NCBI GenBank assembly: GCA_947631335.1
Contig: CANRKZ010000005.1
Location: forward strand, 1-48,794
From: an uncultured Clostridia bacterium
GTDB taxonomy: Bacteria; Bacillota; Clostridia; TANB77; CAG-508
Direction of reading: 5' to 3'
DNA: 48,794 bases
Shown here: in pieces, positions 1-8,397 of the stretch
Layout: each line of letters starts with the position of its first letter
Numbering within the stretch: the stretch's first letter is position 1
Program-made: the position numbers and the translations under genes
The notes under the pieces: model-generated
What the model was told of the DNA's origin: nothing
What the model saw: the letters and a program-made list of their open reading frames with translations, nothing else
Database searches by the model: none

Positions 1-432
1 CCTTATTGCCCAGTTTTAGATGTAGATGGTGTAATTTCAGGAGGTAAACAATTTGATTTAGACATTACTTTACCAGAAGATAATCGTGATGTAATTTATG
101 GTGTTGTTAAAAATTGCTTTAAAGAACCAGTAGATAATGCTGTTGTTAAATTAGTAGAAGTTGTTTGCGAACATGGTAAAGAAGAAAGAAGACCAATCGG
201 CCATACTTTTACAGATAAAGAAGGAGAATTCGTATTTGGACCTTTATGTCCTGGAAAAGAATATGCTATACAAATTTGGGTAAATGATACTAAAAAAATT
301 AAAATATGTGCTAAATGTCATCATGAAGGTAAATGTTTAAGGGGAGAAAAGTGTGATAAATGTGACTGTTTCATTGATGATAAAAAAGATGGCTTTTTAA
401 AAGAAGAAGACTTTAAAGAGTTAAACTTTTAA
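1..432 (+). CDS. C-terminal part of a surface-type protein with a carboxypeptidase-regulatory-like domain and Cys-rich tail
   Basis: The frame is open from the first base and stops at TAA 430-432, so the 5' end lies outside the window; 143 residues are visible. The central part (about residues 33-100) looks like a beta-sandwich of the carboxypeptidase-regulatory or CNA-B kind: a 'GVVKN...PVDNAVVKL' opening, then 'FTDKEGEFVFGPL', then a 'PGKEYAIQIW' strand. These domains are usually stalks or binding modules of secreted clostridial proteins. The tail carries a cluster of cysteines (CAKCHHEGKC, then CDKCDC) that could bind metal. No sorting signal is seen at the C-terminus. The domain call rests on pattern only and the full protein's role is unknown. 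Confidence 0.6.
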   Translation, partial: PYCPVLDVDGVISGGKQFDLDITLPEDNRDVIYGVVKNCFKEPVDNAVVKLVEVVCEHGKEERRPIGHTFTDKEGEFVFGPLCPGKEYAIQIWVNDTKKIKICAKCHHEGKCLRGEKCDKCDCFIDDKKDGFLKEEDFKELNF

Positions 433-450
433 TTTTAAATCTTACTAAAA

Positions 451-498
451 AAAGTAGATGTTTACATTGAGATAGACCTCAATGTAAACATCTACTTT
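451..498. terminator. Bidirectional rho-independent terminator
   Basis: A perfect 21-bp inverted repeat (451-471 with 478-498, 6-nt loop) sits between two convergent genes. The minus-strand copy is followed by a longer T-run than the plus-strand copy, so it best serves the 46-aa gene on the minus strand, but it can end both transcripts. Confidence 0.85.
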
Positions 499-500
499 CA

Positions 501-641
501 TTACATAATTCCCATTTTTCTAGCCATTTGCTTTCCTTTTTTCATCATTGTTTTTTTATTCATCATACCTGTTTCAGTATATAACATGACTAATCCGGTT
601 GTTAGTAATCCTCCTATCATAACACCTTTAATAAATTTCAT
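501..641 (-). CDS. Small 46-residue membrane-anchored basic peptide
   Basis: A short minus-strand gene with a good ribosome binding site (GAGGTG) about 7 nt before its ATG and a terminator just after its stop. The peptide begins MKFIKGVMIGG, has one hydrophobic stretch (about residues 7-21) and ends in a Lys- and Met-rich tail (MMNKKTMMKKGKQMARKMG). It resembles the short YtxH-like or amphipathic peptides of Clostridia, but I do not recognise a family. It follows the two TauE/SafE half-genes closely (gap 18 nt) and is probably co-transcribed with them. Function unknown. Confidence 0.6.
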   Translation of the reverse strand: MKFIKGVMIGGLLTTGLVMLYTETGMMNKKTMMKKGKQMARKMGIM

Positions 642-659
642 ATCATTCACCTCTCTTTT

Positions 660-1043
660 TTATTTAGTATCTGTTCTTTTTTCTTTTTTATACTTTTTAT
701 ATATGGAATATATTTCATTTAATGCAATTAATGCTAAAAATACACCAAAGCATTTTTTTAATACTCCTACATCTATATGAATAGAAATATTCGCTCCAAT
801 AATAGCACCTAAGATTCCAAAAACGGAAATTAAAATTGCTAATTTTAGGTCAATATTTTTATTTTTTAAATTCACAATAATTGCAATAATAGAAGTGGGA
901 ATAAAAAAAATTAAGTTTGTTGCTTGTGCTTTATGTTGCTCTATTCCCATCATAAATGTAAGAAGAAAGATTAAGATAGTTCCTCCTCCCATTCCTGTTC
1001 CGCTCACAATTCCAGATGCAATTCCAATTAATATCCCTGTCAT
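660..1043 (-). CDS. Half-size TauE/SafE-family membrane protein (second of a pair)
   Basis: The protein has 127 residues and about four membrane segments. It opens with the family's repeat signature (IGIASGIVSGTGMGGG). Full TauE/SafE anion exporters are usually near 250 residues and consist of two such repeats; this gene encodes one. It starts 12 nt after the stop of the other half-gene, with an AGGAG site before its ATG, so the two are expected to be made together and to form a heterodimer equal to a full transporter. The substrate (sulfite, sulfoacetate or another organic anion) cannot be told from sequence. The C-terminus is a basic cytoplasmic tail. Confidence 0.8.
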   Translation of the reverse strand: MTGILIGIASGIVSGTGMGGGTILIFLLTFMMGIEQHKAQATNLIFFIPTSIIAIIVNLKNKNIDLKLAILISVFGILGAIIGANISIHIDVGVLKKCFGVFLALIALNEIYSIYKKYKKEKRTDTK

Positions 1044-1055
1044 TTTATCTCCTAT

Positions 1056-1406
1056 TTAAGTTGTTATCATTTTAAATGATACATAAACTAAGAATATAGT
1101 AAATGCAATTTTTAATATTTTTTCTGGTAATTTTTTAAGCAATTTTGCTCCAATATATCCACCTATTGATCCACCTATTGCACAAAGAATTGCAATTTTC
1201 CAATCAATATAATTTCCTTGATAATAGAAAAAACTACTAGTTACTACCATTGGTAAAATACAAAATACTGAAGTTCCTCTTGCTTTTGTGTCTTCTAATT
1301 TTAATAAATGTATAAAAGCTGGTACCAGTATCATTCCTCCTCCAGTCGAAAAGAGTCCACTTACGAGACCCGCTAATATTCCTATTATTATTTTTTTAAC
1401 CATCAT
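1056..1406 (-). CDS. Half-size TauE/SafE-family membrane protein (first of a pair)
   Basis: About 116 residues with the repeat signature (ILAGLVSGLFSTGGG) and about four membrane segments, ending ...VYVSFKMITT. A longer reading from 1439 is possible, but that ATG has no ribosome binding site and the extra codons lie inside the rarA terminator hairpin; I therefore start at the MM pair (1406 or 1403). The only Shine-Dalgarno-like bases (GTAGG) are the 3' arm of that hairpin, so translation could depend on whether the hairpin forms. It pairs with the next half-gene. Family assignment is firm; substrate unknown. Confidence 0.75.
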   Translation of the reverse strand: MMVKKIIIGILAGLVSGLFSTGGGMILVPAFIHLLKLEDTKARGTSVFCILPMVVTSSFFYYQGNYIDWKIAILCAIGGSIGGYIGAKLLKKLPEKILKIAFTIFLVYVSFKMITT

Positions 1407-1435
1407 AAAAAAACCTACTTCTTGTAGTAGGTTTT
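1407..1435 (-). terminator. Terminator/attenuator between rarA and the TauE/SafE pair
   Basis: Perfect 10-bp stem (AAAACCTACT with AGTAGGTTTT, 6-nt loop) followed by a T-run on the minus strand. The T-run ends directly at the start codon of the next gene, so read-through may control the transporter pair. Confidence 0.8.
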
Positions 1436-1496
1436 CCATTTTTTTTTATTTTATTACTTTTTTATTGTTTATTTTTTTGATATCTTTTAAAAAGTC

Positions 1497-2727
1497 TTAC
1501 TTTTCCTCATAATATTTAGTCCCTAACATTTTGTCCGGAAGATATTGCTGTTCTACATAGTGTCCTGGAAAATTATGTGGATATAAATATCCTTCATGAT
1601 ATCCTAATTCTTTCATTTTCTCAATTGGAGCATTTCGAATATGCATTGGTATTTCTCCCGTATCTTTATTTTTCACATCTTCTAAAGCTTTATCTATTGC
1701 CATATAAGCACTATTAGATTTTTTTGAAGTTGCTACATAAATTGCAGCTTCTGATAAAATAATTCTTGCTTCTGGCATACCTATCATATGTATTGCTTGC
1801 ATTGCAGAATTTGCTACAACTAAAGCATTCGGATTTGCCATTCCCACATCTTCTGAAGCACATATCACAATTCTTCTTGCTAAAAACATTGGATCTTCTC
1901 CACCATTTAAAGCTCTCGCTAAATAGAATACCGCTGCATCAGGATCTGAACCTCTCATAGATTTAATAAAAGCACTTATATTATCATAATGTTCTTCTCC
2001 ATTTTTATCAAAAATTGCTTTCCTACTTTGTACACTATTTTTAATTACCTCGTCAGTTAAGTGAATATATCCATCTTCACTCATAGCTGTTGTTAAGGTT
2101 GCTATTTCTAATCCATTTAATGCTGTTCTAACATCTCCATTTGCTATACCTGCTAATTTTTTTATTGTGCCTTCTTCTATTTTTATATTATATTCTCCGA
2201 AGTCCATCTTTTCGTCTTATAGCATTTTTTAAGATTTGATAAATATTTTCTTCTGTTAATGCATTTAATTGAATTACCATTGATCTTGAAATTAATGCTT
2301 TATTTACCTCAAAATATGGATTTTCTGTAGTAGCACCAATTAATATAATTGTTCCATTTTCCACATAAGGAAGCAGTGCATCTTGCTGTAATTTGTTAAA
2401 TCTATGAATTTCATCAATAAATAAAATACTTTTCCCTATTGGATTTAACATAAAATTTTTAGTTTCTTCAATTACTTTTTTGATATCTGCTACTCCTGCC
2501 GTAACAGCATTAATTTTATAAAATTTATATTTCGTTGTTTCGCTAATTACTCTGGCAAGTGAAGTTTTTCCACATCCCGGAGGGCCAAATAAAATAATGC
2601 TAGATAATCTATCTGCCTTTATCGTTCGATATAAAATTTTATCTTTTGCAAGTACATGATCTTGTCCTACATACTCTTCTAATTTTTTTGGTCTCATTCG
2701 AAAAGCTAATGGCTCATTCTGATTCAT
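1497..2727 (-). CDS. rarA: Replication-associated recombination protein RarA (MgsA), read through a CGGA +1 site
   Basis: AAA+ ATPase that acts at stalled replication forks. The N-terminal part shows Walker A (GPPGCGKT), Walker B (ILFIDEIHRF) and sensor 1 (GATTENP); the second part has the RarA tetramerisation region (NGDVRTALNGLE, SAAMQ-like helices, GHYVEQQYLP). The two parts lie in different frames. They join if one base is skipped at codon 177: the zero frame runs ..GGA-CTT-CGG and stops two codons later, while skipping the C gives D-G-L-G-E-Y, as in the family. The combined length (409) is normal. I start at ATG 2727 because AAAGGAGG precedes it; upstream in-frame codons overlap ruvA spacing. 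It follows ruvA by 22 nt, an operon of fork-repair genes. Confidence 0.9.
2196..2199 (-). other. CGGA +1 frame-change site in rarA
   Basis: Coding strand reads CTT-C-GGA-GAA. The zero-frame codon CGG is at 2199-2197; GGA is the family's Gly in the GLGEYN segment. Removing the C joins both reading frames with no other change. Confidence 0.85.
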
Positions 2728-2749
2728 TTTTTCCTCCTTTTTCCTCATT

Positions 2750-3380
2750 TTATCTTCCTAATAAACTTAATCCTTTTTTAATTAATTCCTCTGTAGACAT
2801 AGCTTTTGAATCTAATTTTACAAGTACCTTTTCAATTTCTTTTTTATTATATCCTAATACTTGAAGTGCTGCTATTACTTCTTCTATTTTTTCATTATCT
2901 TCTATTACCCTTTGTATCTTTTTATTTGATTTTTTATTACTTTCTAATTGATTTTTAATATTCTCTACTTCTTGTTCTGCTTTTATCTTATCTTTTAATT
3001 CTAGAATAATTCTCTTAGCAGATTTAGGTCCAATTCCTGGTATTCCGAGTAAGTGCTTTTACATCTTCTGAGATAACTGATAAAGCAAATTCTGATGGTT
3101 CACATGTCGCTAGCATAGATAGGGCTGTTTTGGCTCCTACTCCACTCACACCAATTAATAATTCAAACATTTTTAATTCTTCTAATGTATTAAATCCAAA
3201 AATGCTGATATCATCTTCTCTAACTCGATAATAGGTATGTACTTTTACAATCTCACCTATATTTCCTATGTTTTCGATTCCTACCTCTGACATAAATACT
3301 TTATATCCTAATCCCGCTACATCGATTACCACATATTCTGTCATTTTCATTTCTAAAGTTCCTTTTATATATGCAAACAT
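2750..3380 (-). CDS. ruvA: Holliday junction helicase subunit RuvA, read through a CGGA +1 site
   Basis: RuvA binds the four-way junction and loads RuvB. The first frame gives the OB-fold domain (MFAYIKGTLE..., residues 1-65) and the first helix-hairpin-helix (GVSGVGAKTALSML). At codon 112 the zero frame reads ACT-CGG and stops eight codons on. Skipping the C gives A-L-T-G-I-P-G-I-G-P-K-S-A-K-R, the second helix-hairpin-helix, and continues through a Lys/Glu-rich linker to the C-terminal RuvB-binding domain (EEVIAALQVLGY...KGLSLLGR) and stop at 2750. Total 209 residues, normal for RuvA. Gene 5' of rarA; ruvB is not in the window. A sequencing artefact cannot be ruled out by eye. Confidence 0.9.
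3044..3047 (-). other. CGGA +1 frame-change site in ruvA
   Basis: Coding strand reads ACT-C-GGA-ATA. The zero-frame CGG is at 3047-3045; GGA starts the conserved GIPGIG hairpin of the second HhH motif. Confidence 0.85.
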
Positions 3381-3405
3381 TTTTACTTTCCTTTCTAACT
3401 AAATC

Positions 3406-3960
3406 TTAAGTATTATAAAAATAAGTTGCTTCTAAATCTGCTTCATGTGTTAGAAGCGCAATTGGATATTTTGTATAACTTGACCCAATCGCATTGTAAT
3501 TTTCCTTAGGTTCTGTATATCCCATATGCCAACGAATAGAATATTTTTCTTCTGATGTTAATTTTATATATTCTGTAATCATCATAACAGATTTTTCTCC
3601 ATGTCCATATGGTATGGTATCTTCTACTGTATAATAAGGTACTTTCTCCCATACACCTAAGGCATTTTTCGCATTTCTAAAATCTACTTTATAGAAATTT
3701 GTTTTGCAAATGTCATGTAGTAATCCAATAAGAATAATAGATTCTTCTGGTATTTCTATGTCCATAATACAATTTTCTACTTTATATTTTAGAATTTCAT
3801 ATACCTTCAAGCTATGTTCTACTAATCCCCCTTCATAATTTCCATGAAACCTCGTACTTGCAGGTGCTATAAAAAAATCCGACTTTTCTAAAAATTGTAT
3901 TAAATCCTCTACTCCATCTCTTTTTACTTTTCTTAATAATTCTAAAAATTGTTCCTTCAT
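3406..3960 (-). CDS. HD-domain phosphohydrolase family protein
   Basis: A 184-residue protein with an HD-type metal site: H in GGLVEHSLKV (about residue 51), the HD pair in LIGLLHDICKTNFY (about 84-85), a later H in YGHGEKS and D in LLTHEADLEA near the C-terminus. Such small HD proteins hydrolyse phosphate esters of nucleotides; the substrate is not known. It lies 25 nt before ruvA and is probably co-transcribed with ruvA and rarA. Start ATG is preceded by AGGG. A terminator separates it from dapL upstream, so this gene likely has its own promoter in 3961-4040, an AT-rich stretch without a clear match. Confidence 0.75.
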   Translation of the reverse strand: MKEQFLELLRKVKRDGVEDLIQFLEKSDFFIAPASTRFHGNYEGGLVEHSLKVYEILKYKVENCIMDIEIPEESIILIGLLHDICKTNFYKVDFRNAKNALGVWEKVPYYTVEDTIPYGHGEKSVMMITEYIKLTSEEKYSIRWHMGYTEPKENYNAIGSSYTKYPIALLTHEADLEATYFYNT

Positions 3961-4042
3961 TTTTTACCCTACCTTTATACTTTTTATGTGCCCATTATAT
4001 ACGTATTATTTTTAAAAGTCAATGCTTTTATGCAAATCTATG

Positions 4043-4122
4043 TTTGTATATTATGATTATGAAAAAGAATCGTAATATACAAAACATACCGCATCTTCTA
4101 TAACAGATAATGCGGTATGTTT
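4043..4122 (-). terminator. dapL terminator (two adjacent hairpins)
   Basis: A perfect 13-bp inverted repeat (4082-4094 with 4110-4122) lies just after the dapL stop and runs into T-rich sequence on the minus strand. A second 16-bp repeat with one G-T pair (4043-4058 with 4068-4083) follows and shares two bases with it, so the two hairpins could be alternatives. Confidence 0.75.
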
Positions 4123-4138
4123 ATACATATTCTTTTCT

Positions 4139-5335
4139 TTACAACCTATTTTTTATTCTTTGAATTGCTTCGATGGTATTTTCTTTTGTTCCAAAAGCAG
4201 TTAGTCGAAAGTAGCCTTCTCCATGTTTACCAAAACCACTTCCTGGTGTCCCAACTACATTTGCTTTTTGAAGTAATTCATCAAAAAATTCCCATGATGT
4301 CATTTTATCTGGAACTTGTAACCAAACATAAGGTGAATTTACACCCCCATAACAAGTAAACCCTGCTTCTTCTAACCCTTGTTTTATAATTTTTGCATTC
4401 TCTAAATAATAATTGATATTTTCTTGAATCTGCTGTTTTCCATTTTCTGAATAAGTTGCTTCTGCTGCTTTTTGGACAATATAGGATACACCATTAAATT
4501 TTGTACAAGTTCTTCTATTCCATAATTGATTTAAACTAACTTCTTTTCCTTCTTTTGTATACCCTTTTAAATCTTTTGGAATTACTACATAGGCACATCT
4601 AATTCCTGTGAATCCTGCTGTTTTAGAATAACTTTTAAATTCAATAGCTACTTCTTTTGCTCCTTCTACTTCATAAATGCTATGAGGTATTTCTTTTTCT
4701 GTTATAAATGCTTCATAAGCAGCATCATATAAAATAATTGATTGATTCTTTTTTGCATAATTAACCCATTTTTTTAATTCTTCTTTTGTTAGTACTGTTC
4801 CTGTTGGATTATTAGGAAAGCATAAATAAATCATATCGACTTTTTCTTTTGGTAATTGCGGTACAAAATTATTTTCAGCAGTTACTGGTAAATAAGTTAT
4901 TTTTCTTCCTGACATAATATTGGTATCTAGATATACAGGATAAACCGGATCTGTAATAGCTACTTTATTATCTTTTCCAAAAATATCTACGATATTTCCA
5001 CAGTCACATTTTGCACCGTCAGAAACAAATACTTCATCTTCTGCAATTTCAACACCTCTTGCTTTATAATCATTTTTTACAATTGCTTTTCTTAAAAATT
5101 CATATCCTTGTTCTGGTCCATACCCTTTAAATCCCTCTTTTGTTCCCATCTCATTTATTGCTTTATGCATTGCATCTTGGCAAGCTGGGACAATGGGTCT
5201 TGTGACATCACCTATTCCTAATTTTATAACTTTTTTGTTTGGATTTTCTTCTATAAACTTTGCTACTTTTTTTGCTATTGTTGAAAACAAATAGCTATCT
5301 TGCAATTCTAAAAAATTTTCATTAATAAAACTCAT
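4139..5335 (-). CDS. dapL: LL-diaminopimelate aminotransferase
   Basis: PLP-dependent fold-type I enzyme that converts tetrahydrodipicolinate directly to LL-DAP, the short lysine/DAP route. Visible features: [14 protein letters not shown] near the N-terminus, [27 protein letters not shown], the substrate motif [16 protein letters not shown], and the PLP lysine in [15 protein letters not shown]. Length 398, normal for the family. I start at ATG 5335 (MSFINENF) with AAAGGA nine bases before; an upstream TTG in the longer frame would overlap this site. It follows dapF by 92 nt, so the two last dedicated steps before meso-DAP are encoded together. Both supply MurE, also in this window. Confidence 0.93.
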   Translation of the reverse strand: MSFINENFLELQDSYLFSTIAKKVAKFIEENPNKKVIKLGIGDVTRPIVPACQDAMHKAINEMGTKEGFKGYGPEQGYEFLRKAIVKNDYKARGVEIAEDEVFVSDGAKCDCGNIVDIFGKDNKVAITDPVYPVYLDTNIMSGRKITYLPVTAENNFVPQLPKEKVDMIYLCFPNNPTGTVLTKEELKKWVNYAKKNQSIILYDAAYEAFITEKEIPHSIYEVEGAKEVAIEFKSYSKTAGFTGIRCAYVVIPKDLKGYTKEGKEVSLNQLWNRRTCTKFNGVSYIVQKAAEATYSENGKQQIQENINYYLENAKIIKQGLEEAGFTCYGGVNSPYVWLQVPDKMTSWEFFDELLQKANVVGTPGSGFGKHGEGYFRLTAFGTKENTIEAIQRIKNRL

Positions 5336-5427
5336 TTCTATCAATCCTTTCTATTTAAATTCATTCTCAACATATGACCTAATATTTATATCTTTAGAAT
5401 ATTCTCTTAAAAGTCTCTAAATTTTTT

Positions 5428-6259
5428 CTAGATTTCTCCTTCAAAGACTGTTACAGCAGGACCTGTCATATAAACATGGTTATCCTTTTTATTCCACTCT
5501 ATTTCTAAAGTTCCTCCGTAATAGTTCTATGAAGGCATGCCTATTGGTTAATCCATTTAAGCTACATGCTACCAATGTGGCACAAGCTCCTGTCCCACAT
5601 GCTAATGTTTCTCCTGCTCCTCTTTCCCAAACTCTCATTTTTATATGTTCTTGATCTATAATTTGAATAAACTCCACATTTACCTTATTAGGAAACACTT
5701 TATCAACTTCTAATAACTTTCCATATGTTTCTATATCAAATTCTTCTGTATTTTCTACTATTGTTATTGCGTGCGGATTACCCATTGACACACAACTAAG
5801 TGTAAATTCTTTACCTAGAACCTTTCGTTTTAAATTTTTAACTGGTTTTTCTTTTGATATAACCGGTATTTCTTCTGGCTCTAATATTGGTTCCCCCATA
5901 TCTACTCTTACAGTTTTTACTTTTCCATCTCTTACATTTAGATTTAGCGTCTTTATTCCTGCTAAAGTTTCAATTGTTACTGTTTCTTTATTCGTTAATG
6001 CTTTATCATAGACAAATTTTCCGACACAACGAATTCCATTGCCACACATTTCTGCTTCACTTCCATCTTGGTTAAACATTCTCATTTTGAAGTCAGCCAC
6101 ATCACTTTTACAAATCAAAATCAGACCATCTGATCCAATTCCAAAGTGCCTATTACTAACAAAACGAGCTAGTTCAGATTCCTTGTCTATGTTTTGGTGT
6201 ATGGCATCCATATAGACATAATCATTTCCTAACCCGTGCATTTTTGTAAATTTTTTCAT
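5428..6259 (-). CDS. dapF: Diaminopimelate epimerase, read through a CGGA +1 site
   Basis: Interconverts LL-DAP and meso-DAP with two catalytic cysteines, both visible: EMCGNGIRC (about residue 72) and ACGTGACAT (about residue 222). In the zero frame the protein meets CGG at codon 248 after ..I-E-L-L and stops eleven codons later, losing the last strand. Skipping the C gives [10 protein letters not shown] and continues to the family's usual end ([14 protein letters not shown], stop TAG at 5430-5428). Total 276 residues, normal. Start is ATG 6259 with AAGGTG six bases before; a GTG three codons upstream overlaps that site. No second dapF is seen, and the enzyme is needed for wall synthesis in this pathway. 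Confidence 0.92.
5515..5518 (-). other. CGGA +1 frame-change site in dapF
   Basis: Coding strand reads TTA-C-GGA-GGA. The zero-frame CGG is at 5518-5516; GGA-GGA encodes the conserved Gly-Gly of the DapF C-terminal domain. This is the only one of the six sites with A rather than T before the extra C. Confidence 0.85.
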
Positions 6260-6281
6260 TTTTTTCACCTTCTCTAGGTAT

Positions 6282-6321
6282 TAATAACCAATAAAATATA
6301 ATTATATTTTATTGGTTATTA
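6282..6321. repeat. 40-bp perfect palindrome between divergent dapF and transglycosylase genes
   Basis: Positions 6282-6301 and 6302-6321 are exact reverse complements with no loop. The centre is AT-only and each arm contains AATAACCAATAAAA. It starts 22 nt before the dapF start codon and 128 nt before the plus-strand gene, between divergent genes. It could be an operator for a dimeric regulator, a cruciform, or a 5' leader hairpin of dapF. Confidence 0.8.
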
Positions 6322-6381
6322 TTCTATCATATGACTTTATTTTTGTAAAGCTGATCAAATTCCAATTTTTTATAAATTTGC

Positions 6382-6410
6382 TTTTCAAAATTTTTACTTT
6401 CATGTATAAT
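6382..6410 (+). promoter_or_regulatory. Candidate sigma-A promoter of the transglycosylase gene
   Basis: TTTTCA (6382-6387), 17-bp spacer, perfect TATAAT (6405-6410); transcription would start near 6417, about 33 nt before the ATG. Confidence 0.5.
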
Positions 6411-6449
6411 AGAAAAAAGTATATAATATGCAAAAAAGGTGGTGCTTTT

Positions 6450-7142
6450 ATGAAAAAACTATTCTTAAAATTATTAATTATCCTATTTGTTTTATTATCG
6501 TTGGGTACAATCTTCACTTTTCTAATTGGGTATGGCTATTACTCAAATACTTTACATGAAAAGCCTTTAACACAATGCGTAGAAGAAGTAATAAAAAAAG
6601 AACATTTTGTTTCATTTGATCAATTACCTGAAAATTACATAAATGCAGTAATTGCCGTAGAAGACCATCGCTATTATGAACATGGACCAGTTGATTTTAT
6701 TGGAATTGCTAGAGCTTTATATACCAATATTCGAGATAAGGAATTTGACGAAGGTGGAAGTACTATCTCACAGCAAGTGGCTAAAAATATTATTTTTAAT
6801 CAAGATAATACTTTAATTCGAAAAATTGGAGAAATTTTTGGCGCTTATGATTTAGAAAAAAATTATAGTAAAAACGAAATTCTAGCTTTATATGTAAATT
6901 CTAATTATTTTGGAAATGGTTATTACGGCATCTATGATGCAAGTATGGGTTACTATCATAAACAACCAAAAAACTTAAATTTAGAAGAAGCCAGTATGCT
7001 AGCAGGAGTTCCAAATGCCCCTTCTGTTTATGCTCCCACTATTAATCCTGACTTAGCTAGAGAAAGACAAACCCACGTTTTAAATCGTATGGTGGAATAT
7101 AGTTACATTACAAAAGAAGAAGCGGATAAAATTATTGAATAA
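6450..7142 (+). CDS. Monofunctional peptidoglycan glycosyltransferase (GT51)
   Basis: A 230-residue membrane-anchored transglycosylase that polymerises lipid II. One N-terminal membrane segment (about residues 4-28) is followed by the GT51 motifs: catalytic Glu in AVEDHRYYEHGPVD (about residue 72), GGSTISQQVAKN, a RKIGEIFGAYDLEKNYSKNE region, and LYVNSNYFGNGYYGI. There is no transpeptidase domain, so it works with class B PBPs such as the two encoded further on. The start ATG has AAAGGTGG ahead; a longer open frame upstream has no such site. It is a single-gene unit with its own promoter and terminator, on the opposite strand to its neighbours. Confidence 0.9.
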   Translation: MKKLFLKLLIILFVLLSLGTIFTFLIGYGYYSNTLHEKPLTQCVEEVIKKEHFVSFDQLPENYINAVIAVEDHRYYEHGPVDFIGIARALYTNIRDKEFDEGGSTISQQVAKNIIFNQDNTLIRKIGEIFGAYDLEKNYSKNEILALYVNSNYFGNGYYGIYDASMGYYHKQPKNLNLEEASMLAGVPNAPSVYAPTINPDLARERQTHVLNRMVEYSYITKEEADKIIE

Positions 7143-7183
7143 ATTATAAAGAACTATAAAATACTTTACTAACATTTTCTATT

Positions 7184-7211
7184 GAAAAAGAGGGATTATT
7201 CCCTCTTTTTC
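7184..7211. terminator. Bidirectional terminator overlapping the flippase-like gene's last codons
   Basis: A 12-bp stem (7184-7195 with 7200-7211, 4-nt loop) with T-runs on the plus strand. The minus-strand gene's stop codon (7198-7196) lies in the loop, so the hairpin uses its final Lys/Arg/Glu codons. Confidence 0.85.
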
Positions 7212-8287
7212 TCTTTTATTCTTTTCGTTGTAGGTATTAGAAAGAATAAACCTACTAATATTGGTAAATAGAAAGTATAGATTCTCCAAAATAAAATTGA
7301 CATATGAATTGTTCCTTCTTTAAAAATAGAATTAAAAAGTAAATAAAATCCACCTTCTGCTCCTAGTCCTGATCCAGGTGTTGGAATAAAAGTCATAATT
7401 AATAATAAAAACGCTTGCGTTGGAATAATTTGCCAAAAAGTTATTCCATAGTTTCCAAATGCTCGATACACCATATAGGTAATAGAATAATATGCAAGAC
7501 TTTGTATCGTTGCAACAAAAAACATTTGTAAAACCATCTTCTTTTCTGCTTTCATAAACTTGAATTGCTCACCAAAGTTATCAATACTTTTATCTAATTT
7601 TTCTAATATGTCAGTTGGATGTTTTAAAATATGAATCTTTCCTAGTAATTTAACAATGGGTGTTGTAATAGTTGTTATAAGTCCTTTTTTTATTCCTGCT
7701 AATATAACTACTATGATAGCTACTATATTAATGATAAAACCAACAATCGCAATCCAAAGATAATCTTGCATTAAGTTCTTAAAAAAATTAAATTCAAAGA
7801 ATATAACTATTAAAGTTGATAGAACTAATGCACTTTGTGTGATAATAAATTTAATCGCCATTGCACTTAATGAATCGCTTACTTTCTTTCCCGTTTTCGT
7901 TAATTCATAAGCTTGCATTGGCTGACCTCCAGAAGCAAAAGGGGTAATATTATTAAACAACAATCCTATCATAGATACTTTAATAGAATTTGTGATTGGT
8001 TGTTTTGGATACATTTTTTTGATTGGAATATGTAAGTTAATTGCTTCACATATCCAATGAAGAAGTAAACAGATTAATCCTCCTAATACCCATTTATAAT
8101 CCACCTTTGTAAGTACTTCTATTATATTATTAATTCCATCTACTTGAATCATATAAATTAATAGGCCTATTAAAATGACAAGAATGAGCAAAAAATTTAA
8201 TATAGTCATCTTCTTATTAGTAGGTTTCATTTCTGGCACTTTATCCTGTTTTATAGATTTATCCTTATTTTCAAAATTATTCTGCAT
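7196..8287 (-). CDS. YbhN/AglD-type lysylphosphatidylglycerol-synthase-TM (flippase-like) integral membrane protein
   Basis: 363 residues with about eight membrane segments. Family marks seen: RGxF-like start of the core replaced by KVDYKWVLGGLICLLLHWICEAINL, the conserved NNITPFASGGQPMQAYEL motif (about residues 112-129), and the FIPTPGSGLGAEGGFYLLF motif near 300-320. Members of this family include the flippase half of MprF and uncharacterised lipid transporters; there is no synthase domain here. Start ATG has AGGAGA ahead. It ends convergent with the GT51 gene. A role in envelope lipid transport is inferred from family and neighbourhood only. Confidence 0.8.
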   Translation of the reverse strand: MQNNFENKDKSIKQDKVPEMKPTNKKMTILNFLLILVILIGLLIYMIQVDGINNIIEVLTKVDYKWVLGGLICLLLHWICEAINLHIPIKKMYPKQPITNSIKVSMIGLLFNNITPFASGGQPMQAYELTKTGKKVSDSLSAMAIKFIITQSALVLSTLIVIFFEFNFFKNLMQDYLWIAIVGFIINIVAIIVVILAGIKKGLITTITTPIVKLLGKIHILKHPTDILEKLDKSIDNFGEQFKFMKAEKKMVLQMFFVATIQSLAYYSITYMVYRAFGNYGITFWQIIPTQAFLLLIMTFIPTPGSGLGAEGGFYLLFNSIFKEGTIHMSILFWRIYTFYLPILVGLFFLIPTTKRIKEKKRE

Positions 8288-8345
8288 ATTTCTTCTCCTA
8301 ATTTATACTTCTACTTAACTACCTTTTTATAAGTAATAAATACAA

Positions 8346-8388
8346 AAAGACTGTTTTAGTAGTTTCATTTTTACTAAAATCAGTCTTT
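8346..8388 (-). terminator. Ferredoxin gene terminator
   Basis: Long stem (AAAGACTG...TTTTAGTA with its complement, one bulged base) 10 nt after the ferredoxin stop, then T-rich bases on the minus strand. Confidence 0.7.
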
Positions 8389-8397
8389 CCATCGTAA

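Noticed and set aside
1407..1439. Start of the first TauE/SafE half-gene at ATG 1439
   Set aside because: No binding site, and the extra codons are the rarA terminator hairpin.
6302..6517. A minus-strand 71-codon ORF over the transglycosylase promoter
   Set aside because: It has no binding site, overlaps the palindrome and promoter, and resembles no protein.
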